This document shows, piece after piece, positions 1-8,981 of a stretch of 43,335 nucleotides of DNA; position 1 is the first letter of the stretch; each line of letters starts with the position of its first letter. Source of the DNA: Gammaproteobacteria bacterium (GTDB lineage Bacteria; Pseudomonadota; Gammaproteobacteria; Arenicellales; Arenicellaceae). The notes under the pieces were generated by a model that searched no databases, was not told where the DNA came from, and saw only the letters and a list, made by a program, of their open reading frames with translations. Where the stretch lies: contig JAKVBA010000003.1 of assembly GCA_022447525.1 (NCBI GenBank), positions 1-43,335 of the forward strand, read 5' to 3'. A program made the position numbers and the translations under genes.

Positions 1-128
1 GAATCAGGCAAACTTACTACAAGTTGTAGACCCTACGGTAATGTTTGGGTTGGTTGTTTACTAGTTAGATAATCAGAACGAAGGCTTTAAAGAATTTTTT
101 ATTCATCGCCAATTATGGGAGACATTTA

Positions 129-470
129 ATGAGCAAGCGCGAAGAACTGATTGCAAAATATGCAAGCGATTTGGAAACGAAGTGTGGAGAAAAAGTTGAT
201 ATGAAATTGCTGACCGCGGTAACGATTGGTTGCGGTCCATCAATTTACAATAAGGATTCAAGCACGGTGTCAGCAGGAGATCCAAAGGAATTGGAGCGAG
301 TCAAAAAGAACTTTTTGATCAAGAAACTAGAACTTAAAGACTCGCCAAAATTAGACGAGGGGATCCAAGCCGTTATCGAACAGTACGGGCGTTCGAATCG
401 CAATAAGTATCGCGCGGTGGTTTACTATTTGCTGGTTAAGCATTTTAGAAAAGCATCTAAATTTAAATAA
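129..470 (+). CDS. DUF2853 family protein
   Basis: A 113-residue soluble, basic, helix-rich protein with no signal peptide or membrane segment. I recognise it as DUF2853 from the N-terminal block MSKREELIAKYASDLE, the central TIGCGPSIYN motif and the C-terminal block GRSNRNKYRAVVYYLLVKHF. It has the usual length for the family. The function is not known to me and I do not assign one. The ATG is preceded by GGGAG about 8 bases upstream, which supports the start. It is a single-gene unit: a strong hairpin with a T-run follows directly, and the next gene (trkH) is convergent on the other strand. Family call confident, role unknown. Confidence 0.9.
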   Translation: MSKREELIAKYASDLETKCGEKVDMKLLTAVTIGCGPSIYNKDSSTVSAGDPKELERVKKNFLIKKLELKDSPKLDEGIQAVIEQYGRSNRNKYRAVVYYLLVKHFRKASKFK

Positions 471-487
471 TTTGGGCATTTTCTTAC

Positions 488-519
488 AAAAAAGGCTGCG
501 TTTTCATGCAGCCTTTTTT
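488..519. terminator. Bidirectional rho-independent terminator
   Basis: AAAAAAGGCTGC at 488-499 pairs perfectly with GCAGCCTTTTTT at 508-519 across an 8-base loop. The A-run on one side and T-run on the other make it a terminator on both strands. It sits between the convergent DUF2853 gene and trkH, so it probably ends both transcripts. Confidence 0.9.
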
Positions 520-587
520 GGTATTGCACTGCACTGGCCTTCACTGCCCAAATATAATTTGGACCACGATCTGACTCTGGTGATTCG

Positions 588-2039
588 TTAATCTCGCCAA
601 AATGTGGCTGTAAAAAGGACTAGAAGAGTAAACAACTCTAAGCGACCAAGTAGCATTGCAAAAGAGAGAATCCACTTGGCTGCGTCATTTATCTGCGCAT
701 AATTATCTGCTACCAGTCCAAGACCTGGGCCTAAATTATTTAAGCAAGCTGCCGCAGCAGAAAAAGCGGTGATCCAATCTAGGCCAACTAAGCACAATGA
801 AAACCCAGTGACGGCGAAACTGAGCATATACATTGAAAAGAAAGCCATCACGGTATTGATGATTTTCTCACTGATGACTTGACCTCCTGTTTTAATCGAC
901 AGCACCGCGTTGGGGTGAACTAGTCTCACTATTTCCTTTCGTCCCTGTTTGTACATTAGTTGAATCCGCATGACTTTCATGCCGCCTGCGGTCGAGCCAG
1001 CGCATCCTCCCATGAAACTGAACAGTATCAACATTACCGGTAATGCCCCGGGCCACCAGTCAAAACCGCCCGCCGTAAACCCGGTTGTCGTAAAAATCGA
1101 AATCATATGGAATAGTCCAGATCTCAATGCAGCTAGATTCGAATCAAAAACGTTTTGACTCAGTAAAAGTATGACCGTAAACAGTGAAGCACCTAGCATT
1201 ACTATTAGAAAAAAACGATATTCACTATCGCCTAAATATGGATTGATACTTTTTCGTCTCCATGACAGGAAATGTAGGGAAAAATTCGCTGAGGCGATCA
1301 GCATAAAGATCATCGCGATACTTTCAATCAAGGCGCTGTCAAAGTAACCTAGGCTAGCATCGTGTGTTGAAAATCCGCCTATGGCTACGGTGGAGAACGA
1401 ATGGCCGATTGCGTCAAATAGGCTCATTCCCGCTGCCCAATAGGCAAGCATACAAGCCGCAGTAAGACCCAGATAGATATACCATAGCGCCTTTGCGCTC
1501 TCGGTGATGCGCGGGGTTAGTTTGGTGTCTTTCATCGGGCCTGGAGTCTCGGCTCGATAAAGCTGCATGCCTCCTACCCCGAGCATGGGCATGATTGCCA
1601 CGGCTAATACGACGATACCCATGCCTCCTAACCATTGTAGCTGTTGCCGATAGTAAAGAGTTGATGCAGGAAGCTGATCTAGATTCACCAGAATCGTTCC
1701 ACCGGTGGTGGTGAGCCCTGACATTGATTCAAAAAAGGCATCGGTAACACTTAGTGAGTTGGCGCTTGAAAAAATAAATGGTAGAGCCCCAAAGGTGGCT
1801 AGAACCGTCCAAAATAGAACCACGACCAAAAATCCATCGCGGTAACGAAGGTCTTTCCTCAGTTTTCGATTGGGAGCCCAAAGAATAAGACCAGTAGCTA
1901 AGGTCACTGAGAAGGAAATAACAAATGGAGCCGAGTTCCCATCTTCGTATAAAACTGAGACCAATAAGGGAGTTAAGTGTGTAACACTAAACATCCCGAG
2001 TAATACGCCGAGTATTTTTGCGACTGTTTGGTAATGCAT
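588..2039 (-). CDS. trkH: Trk system potassium uptake membrane protein TrkH
   Basis: The potassium-translocating subunit of the Trk system, an inner-membrane protein of 483 residues with many hydrophobic segments. The four pore-loop (selectivity filter) signatures of the TrkH/KtrB superfamily are visible in order: TTTGGT near residues 110-115, AIGGFST near 219-225, TTTGFTAG near 317-324 and NNLGPG near 434-439. Length matches TrkH. It lies 21 bases downstream of trkA, which encodes its cytoplasmic gating partner, and is the last gene of the def-to-trkH operon. The Shine-Dalgarno sequence before the ATG is weak, so translation may be coupled to trkA. No truncation is seen. Confidence 0.95.
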   Translation of the reverse strand: MHYQTVAKILGVLLGMFSVTHLTPLLVSVLYEDGNSAPFVISFSVTLATGLILWAPNRKLRKDLRYRDGFLVVVLFWTVLATFGALPFIFSSANSLSVTDAFFESMSGLTTTGGTILVNLDQLPASTLYYRQQLQWLGGMGIVVLAVAIMPMLGVGGMQLYRAETPGPMKDTKLTPRITESAKALWYIYLGLTAACMLAYWAAGMSLFDAIGHSFSTVAIGGFSTHDASLGYFDSALIESIAMIFMLIASANFSLHFLSWRRKSINPYLGDSEYRFFLIVMLGASLFTVILLLSQNVFDSNLAALRSGLFHMISIFTTTGFTAGGFDWWPGALPVMLILFSFMGGCAGSTAGGMKVMRIQLMYKQGRKEIVRLVHPNAVLSIKTGGQVISEKIINTVMAFFSMYMLSFAVTGFSLCLVGLDWITAFSAAAACLNNLGPGLGLVADNYAQINDAAKWILSFAMLLGRLELFTLLVLFTATFWRD

Positions 2040-2060
2040 AGGTAAATACTAGGTCGGAAC

Positions 2061-3440
2061 CTAGATAAAAGTGACCCCTACTTGAAAAAGTGCTTCGACA
2101 TCGCTAATACATGATTTGTTATCCATAAAAACGACCACATGGTCTTCTGGCTCAATCACGGTGTCTACATTAGGAATGATTACTTCGCCGTCCCTGACTA
2201 TTGCTCCAATACCAGTGCCGGCGGGGAATGGTATCTCTCTAACACCTCGTCCTATCACTTTAGATGAATTGGCATCTCCGTGAGCTATTGCCTCGATAGC
2301 TTCTGCTTTACCACGTCTGAGTGAATGCACTGCAACCACATCGCCTCTGCGGATGTGTGCTAGAACACTGCCTATGGTTGCAACTCTTGGAGACACAATA
2401 ACATTGATGTCTTTATGATCTAGGTGTTCAACATACGCTGGCTTATTAACAAGTGCCATTACTCTTTTGGCACCCAGTCGTTTTGCTAAATTTGCCGAGA
2501 GAATATTGATTTCATCTTTTTCGGTAACTGCGCAAAAGACATCGGCGTTCTCAATATTTTCCTGCAGTAATAGGCCTGCATCGGCCGCATCGCCATTAAG
2601 TACAACGGTATTGTTAACCATATCGGCGATTTTATCTGCTCGTTTGGGGTTGTACTCGATTAACTTGACGCTGTAACCCTTACGTTCCAGGCCTCGGGCT
2701 AAATTGAGCCCGATATTACCACCGCCGGCAATAAAAACTCTTCTGGTTTTATTTGTCTCGCCACGCATTTCTTGCATTACCTTGGCGATGTGTTCTTTGG
2801 CTGCGACAAAAAACACTTCATCGTTCACCTGAATTTCTGTCTCAGATTTGGGGGTAATTACTTCTCCGTCTCGATAGATTGCCGCAACTCTAGTTTCAAT
2901 AGATGGCATATGAGACTTAAGATCCGATAGTGGAGAATTTATCAGGGCTCCACCCTCGACCGCTTTGACGCCGACTAGTTGCACAAGACCATCGGCAAAA
3001 TCTAGAACTTGTAGCGCTCCTTGAAATTCTATCAGTCGAGTGATGTGGTCCCTGACAATGACTTCAGGAGAGATCACTACATCGACATAGAAGCCTGATT
3101 CATGATTAAAGAGCTCTTTGTTATTCAGGTATTCTTTCGATCTGAGTCTCGCTATTTTAGTTGGCGTCGAGAAAAAGGCTTCCGCGATTTGGCAAGCTAC
3201 AAGATTTACCTCGTCATTATTAGTGACAGCGAGTATCAAAGAGGCATCCTCGGCTCCTGCGGCGCGAAGTACTGACGGATGCGCAGCGTTTCCCGCGACA
3301 GTGCGGATATCAAGGCGATTTTGCAATTGTTGTAACGTACGTTTATCGATATCTACAATTGTTACGTCATTTTCCTCGCCAACAAGTACCTCGGCAATCG
3401 AAATACCAACTTGACTAGCCCCAAGAATAAGGATCTTCAT
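2061..3440 (-). CDS. trkA: Trk system potassium transporter TrkA (NAD-binding regulator)
   Basis: The cytoplasmic regulatory subunit that binds NAD(H) and gates TrkH. At 459 residues it is close to the 458 of E. coli TrkA. It shows the duplicated RCK layout: an N-terminal Rossmann fold with GASQVG near residue 7, a first RCK_C domain, then a second Rossmann fold with AGGGNIG near the middle, and a second RCK_C domain ending in the usual EPEDHVVVF-like segment. It lies 32 bases after ntrX and 21 bases before trkH. In enteric bacteria trkA follows def-fmt-rsmB directly; here the ntrYX pair and DUF4390 lie between. Identity is secure. Confidence 0.97.
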   Translation of the reverse strand: MKILILGASQVGISIAEVLVGEENDVTIVDIDKRTLQQLQNRLDIRTVAGNAAHPSVLRAAGAEDASLILAVTNNDEVNLVACQIAEAFFSTPTKIARLRSKEYLNNKELFNHESGFYVDVVISPEVIVRDHITRLIEFQGALQVLDFADGLVQLVGVKAVEGGALINSPLSDLKSHMPSIETRVAAIYRDGEVITPKSETEIQVNDEVFFVAAKEHIAKVMQEMRGETNKTRRVFIAGGGNIGLNLARGLERKGYSVKLIEYNPKRADKIADMVNNTVVLNGDAADAGLLLQENIENADVFCAVTEKDEINILSANLAKRLGAKRVMALVNKPAYVEHLDHKDINVIVSPRVATIGSVLAHIRRGDVVAVHSLRRGKAEAIEAIAHGDANSSKVIGRGVREIPFPAGTGIGAIVRDGEVIIPNVDTVIEPEDHVVVFMDNKSCISDVEALFQVGVTFI

Positions 3441-3472
3441 ATCTAATTAGTCAAACCCAGTGATCGTTTTAT

Positions 3473-4858
3473 TCATGTTGCTGTACCTTTGGTATTGAGG
3501 CCTAAACTCTTTAGCTTACGGTAAAGATGAGTGCGTTCAAGGCCAATTTTTTTAGCCAAAGCACTGACATTGCCATCAACCGTTTGTAAATGATGGCTAA
3601 GGTACGATTTTTCGAATGATTCCTTAGCGGAGCGCATGTCATGGCCGAAATAGTCTGGCACGCTGCTGGAACTCTGTTCTTTTTCGATATTAGCGTCGTC
3701 ACCCACGGCACGTTTTACATGCTCAAGATCAATTTCACTCTCCCTGTTTAATATCATCAACCTCTGAACTATATTTTGTAATTGACGAACGTTGCCCGGC
3801 CAGTGATAGTCATTCAGCCACTGTAAAGCCTCCTGAGTGACTTTGGGTGATGGCGTACTGGTCCTCGTGGCCATATCTTGTAAAAACATGGCAATCAGTT
3901 CTGGCAGATCTTGTTTGCGCTGCCTTAGAGGCGGGACTTCGATCGGAATTACGTTTAGATGATAGTACAAGTCCTCTCGAAAGAGCCCTGAGCTAACGGC
4001 CTTTTGTGGATTGCCACTGGTCGTCACGATCACTCGGACATCCAGTTCAACATATTGGGATCCGCCAAGTCGTAGAAATTGCCTGTCTTGCAGTGCACTA
4101 AAGAGCTGATTTTGCGTATCGGCAGTTAAATCAAGCACCTCATTGATGAATAAAGTCCCGCCTTTTGCGGCTTCGAACCTACCCATGGTTATCTTGCTGC
4201 CCTTTTCACTCCCAAAAAGGGCTTGAGGAACGTTTTCTGATGGCATTGCGGCTAAGTTAAGCTCGACAAAGGCATGTTTTTGTCTAGGACTATTTTCATG
4301 AACATGCTTAGCCACAAGATGTTTTCCTGTCCCTGCCTCACCGGTAATAAATACCCAGCTATCGGTGGGGCCAAGCAATTGCACTTGACGCATTAGTTCA
4401 CGACTCGCGTCACTGTTTGCAATCATTAGATCGTTGTTGCTGAGGCGCGATTTCAGCTCTTGGTTCTCTGAGCGCAGCGAAGCGTTCTCCAAACCTCTCT
4501 CCACACTCAGAAGTAGTTTGCCCGTGGAAAGCGGTTTCTCTAAAAAGTCATAGGCTCCGAGGCGCACAGCCTCCACCGCATTTTCGACCGTTCCATGCCC
4601 CGAGATCATAATCACCGGAGTGGTTTTCAATAGGTCTTTTTCTACCCAGCTTTTGAGCACACTGATCCCATCTTCGCCCGGCATCCATATGTCCAGTAGA
4701 ACTAAATTCGGTTTAACTTCTCTGAATTGAATTCTAGCTTGCTCTGCATCCTCAGCTAAGCTAACGATGTAGCCTTCATCTTGCAAAATGTCTTGCAGAA
4801 TGTCCCTTATATCGGGTTCGTCATCAACAATTAGAATGTGTGGAGGATTGGCTGCCAT
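3473..4858 (-). CDS. ntrX: NtrX-like response regulator with degenerate sigma-54 AAA+ domain
   Basis: A 461-residue three-domain regulator partnered with the upstream kinase. A receiver domain spans about 1-125 with phospho-acceptor Asp56 in NLVLLD. A central AAA+ domain spans about 145-370 with Walker A GEAGTGKH at 173-180. A Fis-type helix-turn-helix lies near 429-455. The AAA+ domain is degenerate. Where sigma-54 activators have GAFTGA the sequence reads GSKITMG at 220-226. Walker B is LFINE, with Asn239 replacing the Asp. The second arginine finger in FREDLYYRLNV is His300 here, while Arg294 is kept. The protein should still bind DNA and accept phosphate, but it is unlikely to remodel sigma-54 polymerase. 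It starts 11 bases after ntrY. NtrX as family name is secure; direct sigma-54 activation is doubtful. Confidence 0.88.
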   Translation of the reverse strand: MAANPPHILIVDDEPDIRDILQDILQDEGYIVSLAEDAEQARIQFREVKPNLVLLDIWMPGEDGISVLKSWVEKDLLKTTPVIMISGHGTVENAVEAVRLGAYDFLEKPLSTGKLLLSVERGLENASLRSENQELKSRLSNNDLMIANSDASRELMRQVQLLGPTDSWVFITGEAGTGKHLVAKHVHENSPRQKHAFVELNLAAMPSENVPQALFGSEKGSKITMGRFEAAKGGTLFINEVLDLTADTQNQLFSALQDRQFLRLGGSQYVELDVRVIVTTSGNPQKAVSSGLFREDLYYHLNVIPIEVPPLRQRKQDLPELIAMFLQDMATRTSTPSPKVTQEALQWLNDYHWPGNVRQLQNIVQRLMILNRESEIDLEHVKRAVGDDANIEKEQSSSSVPDYFGHDMRSAKESFEKSYLSHHLQTVDGNVSALAKKIGLERTHLYRKLKSLGLNTKGTAT

Positions 4859-4869
4859 AACTCAAAGCG

Positions 4870-7113
4870 TTAGCTAACTATTTCGGACTTTACGGCATTT
4901 TGACTTCGATTGCCACGGTAGGTTTGTAGAGCGTTGATCGGCAGCCTCAGGTGCATTGCCGCGCCGCCTAATTTACTATTTCTCGCCCAGACTGAACCGC
5001 TATGCTCTTCGACAATACGCTTGACGATGGCCAAACCTAAGCCTGAGCCTTTAGCTTTTGAACTCACATATGGATCAAATAGAGATTCTCGGATTTCCTC
5101 AGGTATACCGGGGCCGTTATCTTGAATAACCAGATCTATGTACTGGCCAGTCACCTGAGCCGCAGTACTCGTGGTCATAATAATTTTTGGATCTTCAGTC
5201 TCGTTACCATCAATCGCATGGAGTGCATTGATTATTAGATTATTCAAAACCTGTCTGAGCGCAGATGCATTTGCTTTTATCTCGGGTAAGTCTTCATCAA
5301 GATCAAGCTTTAGATCGACAGTGGTAAAGCTTGATGCGTGCAGCTCTACCACATCTCGGATCAGTTGGTTTAAGTGCAAGGGAGCCAATTTAGCTCTTAC
5401 AGGTTGAGCATAACTAGAGAAGGCATTCACCATTTCTTTCATAGACTCTACCTGATGAACGATGGTGCGTGTGCTTCTCTCGAGCATTTCTAGGTTTTCA
5501 TCCCTAACTTGACACGATAGTTTGTTCTTGATGCGCTCGGCTGACAATTGAATTGGTGTTAGTGGGTTTTTAATTTCATGAGCAAGTCGCCTAGCTACTT
5601 CCCCCCAAGCGGCATCGCGTTGAGCCTGAATTAAGTTAGTGACATCGTCAAAAACCACCAGATATGTCTTGGAATTACCGTTGGCGGAAGCTTGTTTGAG
5701 CAGGTTTCCCCTGACGATTAGCATTTGCCGACCGTGATGGCCTAGTAGGTTTATTTCGTCTTGCCAATGGTCTCTGTTTGATGATATTCCATTGTTGACT
5801 ACCTCAAAAAACCGACCACTGTGGTCTTTGTTTTTTGCCAGACTGTCGATCGAAAGGCCAATGGCATCGCTTAAGTTCATTCCTAAAATTTCAGCTGCGG
5901 CACTGTTTGCCATTTCGAGATTTCTGTCACCGCTGAAGGAAAAAACCCCTGATGATAAGTTGGTCAATACGGCTTCTAAATGACCCTTTTGCTGTTCTGT
6001 TTCTGCTTGACTTGCTAATGCCGTTTGCTGAGCTTCTTGAATCTTTTGGCTCATGTTGTTGAAGGAGCCGGTTAAAATCCCAAGCTCATCCCTGGTGGTG
6101 ATCGGTAGTTGAGCACCATAATTGCCCTCAGCGATATTTTGAGTCCCAGCGGCTAAATTCGAAATAGGTGCTACTAATCTTCTGGAAACATAAACGGCAG
6201 TCAAAATGGAGAATAGTAGGCTGACTAGCGATATAAGACTGAGTGTCACCATCAAGCTGAATTTAAGAGGCCCTCTAGCAAAAACCATTTGTTTGTATTG
6301 CTTATTGGCTGACTCAACGCTATTGGCTAGGGTTGCGTATCTTAACGGTAAGATTTTTATTGCTTGCAGCCCATAAAACTGACGACCAACTTCATTTAGA
6401 GTAATGGGGGCAACTACTCTAAATTGTTGAATATCTTTCGTAAGTGTTTCTAATTCTGTATACGTTTGATTTAAACGCAGTTGATTAAAGGCTTCCTCCG
6501 AAGGGGTGCTTGGTAGTATGTTGGCGGCATTTTCTCTGGAGAACGCGATGACTCGTCCATCGTCGGCATACAAAGATAGCTCGGAATAACCTTCTACTTC
6601 TCTAATATTGTCAAGCGTTCTAAGAACTCCACCTGCCGGAAGGGCTTCTCGTAGATTGTTCGCATAATTCTGAACATCCGCGGTAATTTCTTCTTTAAGC
6701 CCTTCAAGCGCCGATTGGCTTAACAGTAAAGAGTCTTGGACCGTTTGCTCAATTCTAACATCGAACCAGCCGTCAACACCTTTGTTTAGGAATTGGATTG
6801 AAAAATAGTAGAGTAGGGAAAAAGGGATTAGGGTAAGAAATAGTACAATGACGACGAGCTTGGTGGCTAATCGTGAGCCCATTTCTCCTCTCACGAATTG
6901 GCGCAATAAGCTGAATAAATTTATCGCAAGAAAAAGAGAAAGAATAACAATGCCACTGATTCCTAGAGATGTGACCCAAAACTGGACCTCCCCTAAACTA
7001 TCATCGCTAAATGATCTCACGATCAGAGCGCATAGCGCGAATAAAAGACTGGTTCCGATCAGTGTTATCGGAATTGGATGAGTCAGAGCTTTGACTAGTT
7101 TGTGCTTATCCAT
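4870..7113 (-). CDS. ntrY: NtrY-like sensor histidine kinase
   Basis: A membrane histidine kinase of about 747 residues. Three hydrophobic helices occupy roughly residues 10-110, followed by an extracytoplasmic sensor region to about 280 and a further membrane helix. After these come a HAMP linker near 310-365, a PAS segment near 375-490, a HisKA box with phospho-acceptor His512 in RRLAHEIKNP, and a HATPase_c domain with NLIINALHAI, DNGPGIPEE and GSGLGLAIVK. I place the start at the ATG at 7113 because GGGTGGGG lies just upstream; an ATG at 7140 would add nine residues. The start overlaps the end of the DUF4390 gene by 19 bases, which suggests translational coupling. Its substrate is the adjacent NtrX-like regulator. 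The signal it senses is unknown. Confidence 0.92.
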   Translation of the reverse strand: MDKHKLVKALTHPIPITLIGTSLLFALCALIVRSFSDDSLGEVQFWVTSLGISGIVILSLFLAINLFSLLRQFVRGEMGSRLATKLVVIVLFLTLIPFSLLYYFSIQFLNKGVDGWFDVRIEQTVQDSLLLSQSALEGLKEEITADVQNYANNLREALPAGGVLRTLDNIREVEGYSELSLYADDGRVIAFSRENAANILPSTPSEEAFNQLRLNQTYTELETLTKDIQQFRVVAPITLNEVGRQFYGLQAIKILPLRYATLANSVESANKQYKQMVFARGPLKFSLMVTLSLISLVSLLFSILTAVYVSRRLVAPISNLAAGTQNIAEGNYGAQLPITTRDELGILTGSFNNMSQKIQEAQQTALASQAETEQQKGHLEAVLTNLSSGVFSFSGDRNLEMANSAAAEILGMNLSDAIGLSIDSLAKNKDHSGRFFEVVNNGISSNRDHWQDEINLLGHHGRQMLIVRGNLLKQASANGNSKTYLVVFDDVTNLIQAQRDAAWGEVARRLAHEIKNPLTPIQLSAERIKNKLSCQVRDENLEMLERSTRTIVHQVESMKEMVNAFSSYAQPVRAKLAPLHLNQLIRDVVELHASSFTTVDLKLDLDEDLPEIKANASALRQVLNNLIINALHAIDGNETEDPKIIMTTSTAAQVTGQYIDLVIQDNGPGIPEEIRESLFDPYVSSKAKGSGLGLAIVKRIVEEHSGSVWARNSKLGGAAMHLRLPINALQTYRGNRSQNAVKSEIVS

Positions 7114-7643
7114 TGGCCCCACCCAGAGTCGTAATCCCATTGAGATGATGCAAATGCAGTCATACGTAATGGGGCTGGTAATTCGGTTTTGCTTAGGTAA
7201 ACCCTGAGCACTAGGCTAGGCTTGCCCTCAGAGTAGTCGATAAAATGTCTTTTAATAACTTTAGCAACTTGAATGACGCTCATCGAGCTGGATCTGAAGA
7301 TTTTAGGCGTCGGGCTACCGTTTTCGTAAAGATGGTAGCGGTCTGAAAGTGCGTGTTTGCTGATAACAAATCTATGCGTCTCTTTTTGTGTTTTCCAGTT
7401 AAGAAATCCCCATTGTTTAGGTACAGCGAATTCGCTAATAAAAGTTAAGCTGACGCCATTATCAATAGCGGATAGCGCTTCTTCCGACAAAGTTATGCTG
7501 ATTTCATTGTCTTGGGGTGAAATGCCAAAGCTAGCCGTGGCAACTGCATGCGCAATGACGGCTGATGAAAACACCATAGTCATGACGCATGTCTTTGTTA
7601 AATTACGCAACAGTGATGGCAAGCTTGGTTTTCGAACAGGCAT
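7095..7643 (-). CDS. DUF4390 domain-containing protein
   Basis: A 182-residue exported protein. The N-terminus has basic residues and then a hydrophobic stretch ending in AHAVATA, a probable Sec signal. The rest matches the layout of DUF4390: a beta-rich central part, a LSDRYHLYENG-like strand, and a conserved C-terminus ending SQWDYDSGWGQW. DUF4390 genes typically sit between rsmB and ntrY in gammaproteobacteria, exactly as here. The gene overlaps ntrY by 19 bases. The close linkage suggests an envelope protein working with the NtrY sensor, but this is inference and no biochemical role is known to me. Confidence 0.85.
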   Translation of the reverse strand: MPVRKPSLPSLLRNLTKTCVMTMVFSSAVIAHAVATASFGISPQDNEISITLSEEALSAIDNGVSLTFISEFAVPKQWGFLNWKTQKETHRFVISKHALSDRYHLYENGSPTPKIFRSSSMSVIQVAKVIKRHFIDYSEGKPSLVLRVYLSKTELPAPLRMTAFASSQWDYDSGWGQWISTN

Positions 7644-7679
7644 ATATCTTAGTATTTGGTTGTGCCGTATTCGTTAACT

Positions 7680-8978
7680 TTAACACTTTTGCAGTAAACA
7701 ATAATAAAATCCATCCATATTGTGCACTCCCGGAAGTGTTTGTAGTCCGTGTTTGAGTTCCAGTGCGTTGGGGTGTTTGACGTCGCAAATAATCAGATTG
7801 TTCTTTTTGGCGATGAATTGCTCGATTTGATTCTCATTTTCAGAGGGAAGAATTGAGCAAGTCATGTAAAGTAACTTCCCCTGCGGTTTTAGCAGTCCCC
7901 AAAGGTTTTCCAGTAAAGCCGCTTGAGATCGATTGAGAGCGGCTATGTCGCTTGGCCTTCTATGATGTTTTATATCAGGATGTCTTCTGATAACCCCTAA
8001 TCCCGAGCAGGGCGAATCAACCAATATTCGATCATAACCGTCTTCGGGTGCAGGCCAGCTTACTTCGGAGGAGGCATCACCGACAAAGCGCTCGGCCTTC
8101 AAGTTCAGTCGCCTTAGCGTTTCGTCAAGCTGTTGGCAACGCGCCTCCGAAATATCCACTGCGTGTAATAAACCGGTATTGTCTAGGCGCTCTAAAATAT
8201 GCGCTGTTTTGCCGCCTGGAGCTGCGCAGGCGTCGAGAATATGATGACCATGGCGGATGTCTAATATGTCAGCGGCAAGTTGTGCAGCGGTGTCTTGAAC
8301 TGAGCACCATCCGAGGTCGAAGCCAGGTAATAGTGAAACATTTACCGCTTTATCTAAGATGATGCCATCCTGTGAATACGGGTCCGAATTAGCCGCGATA
8401 CCCACGTCCTTGAGTTGGTTTAGGTAGTCATCTCTTGTATTAAAGCCTCGATTGACTCTAATACACATAGGTGGTCTTTGATTATTTGCGTGCTGGATGG
8501 CGAGGGCGTGATTCGGCCAAGCTTTGGATATTTCCTCTCGTAGCCATTTTGGGTGGCTGGCCGAAGTGGCATCGGCAACCTCTGCAGGGTTTCGTTGATA
8601 GTTACGAAGGCATCCATTGACTAATTTTTTCGCCCAGATCTTATTCAGTTGTTTGCAGGCTCCAACGGTCTCTGCAACGGCTGCGTGTTTGGCGGTCTGA
8701 AGATGACGTAATTGATAAAAGCCCACCAACAGAAGAAAGTGAATAACCCTATCTTTTTTACGTATAGGCGTCTTAAGATATTTGCTTGCTACAGAGTCTA
8801 ATTCGCCATACCAACGACAAACCCCGTAAACGACTTCTTGCACAAATCCTTTGTCTTTCGGATTTGGTCTGTATTGTGAGACGTAATCGGCAAGTGCCCC
8901 ATCTAACGATCTGCCTTGGTCAATGACTTGCCAGCAGATTTTTGCTGAGTGAGCACGAGTATTCAGTGATTTGGCCAT
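7680..8978 (-). CDS. rsmB: 16S rRNA (cytosine-967-C5)-methyltransferase RsmB
   Basis: Methylates C967 of 16S rRNA using S-adenosylmethionine. The 432-residue protein has an N-terminal NusB-like helical domain (about 1-130) and a C-terminal RNA m5C methyltransferase domain. Visible motifs are the SAM-binding DACAAPGGKT at 249-258, motif IV DSPCSG with Cys324, and motif VI YMTCS with Cys374. These are the two cysteines of the catalytic cycle. It begins 3 bases after the fmt stop codon and is followed after 36 bases by DUF4390. The fmt-rsmB pairing is conserved widely in proteobacteria. Full length, no oddities. Confidence 0.96.
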   Translation of the reverse strand: MAKSLNTRAHSAKICWQVIDQGRSLDGALADYVSQYRPNPKDKGFVQEVVYGVCRWYGELDSVASKYLKTPIRKKDRVIHFLLLVGFYQLRHLQTAKHAAVAETVGACKQLNKIWAKKLVNGCLRNYQRNPAEVADATSASHPKWLREEISKAWPNHALAIQHANNQRPPMCIRVNRGFNTRDDYLNQLKDVGIAANSDPYSQDGIILDKAVNVSLLPGFDLGWCSVQDTAAQLAADILDIRHGHHILDACAAPGGKTAHILERLDNTGLLHAVDISEARCQQLDETLRRLNLKAERFVGDASSEVSWPAPEDGYDRILVDSPCSGLGVIRRHPDIKHHRRPSDIAALNRSQAALLENLWGLLKPQGKLLYMTCSILPSENENQIEQFIAKKNNLIICDVKHPNALELKHGLQTLPGVHNMDGFYYCLLQKC

Positions 8979-8981
8979 AAT

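Noticed and set aside
17-29. Short palindrome CTACAA-G-TTGTAG near the left edge
   Set aside because: Six-base arms, no recognised regulator and over 100 bases from the first gene; chance is likely.
1-72. Two frames open from the window edge (stop at 62-64 in one, 70-72 in another), either of which might be the end of an upstream plus-strand gene
   Set aside because: Both are about 20 codons with no recognisable motif and no terminator follows; I cannot choose between them or exclude chance.
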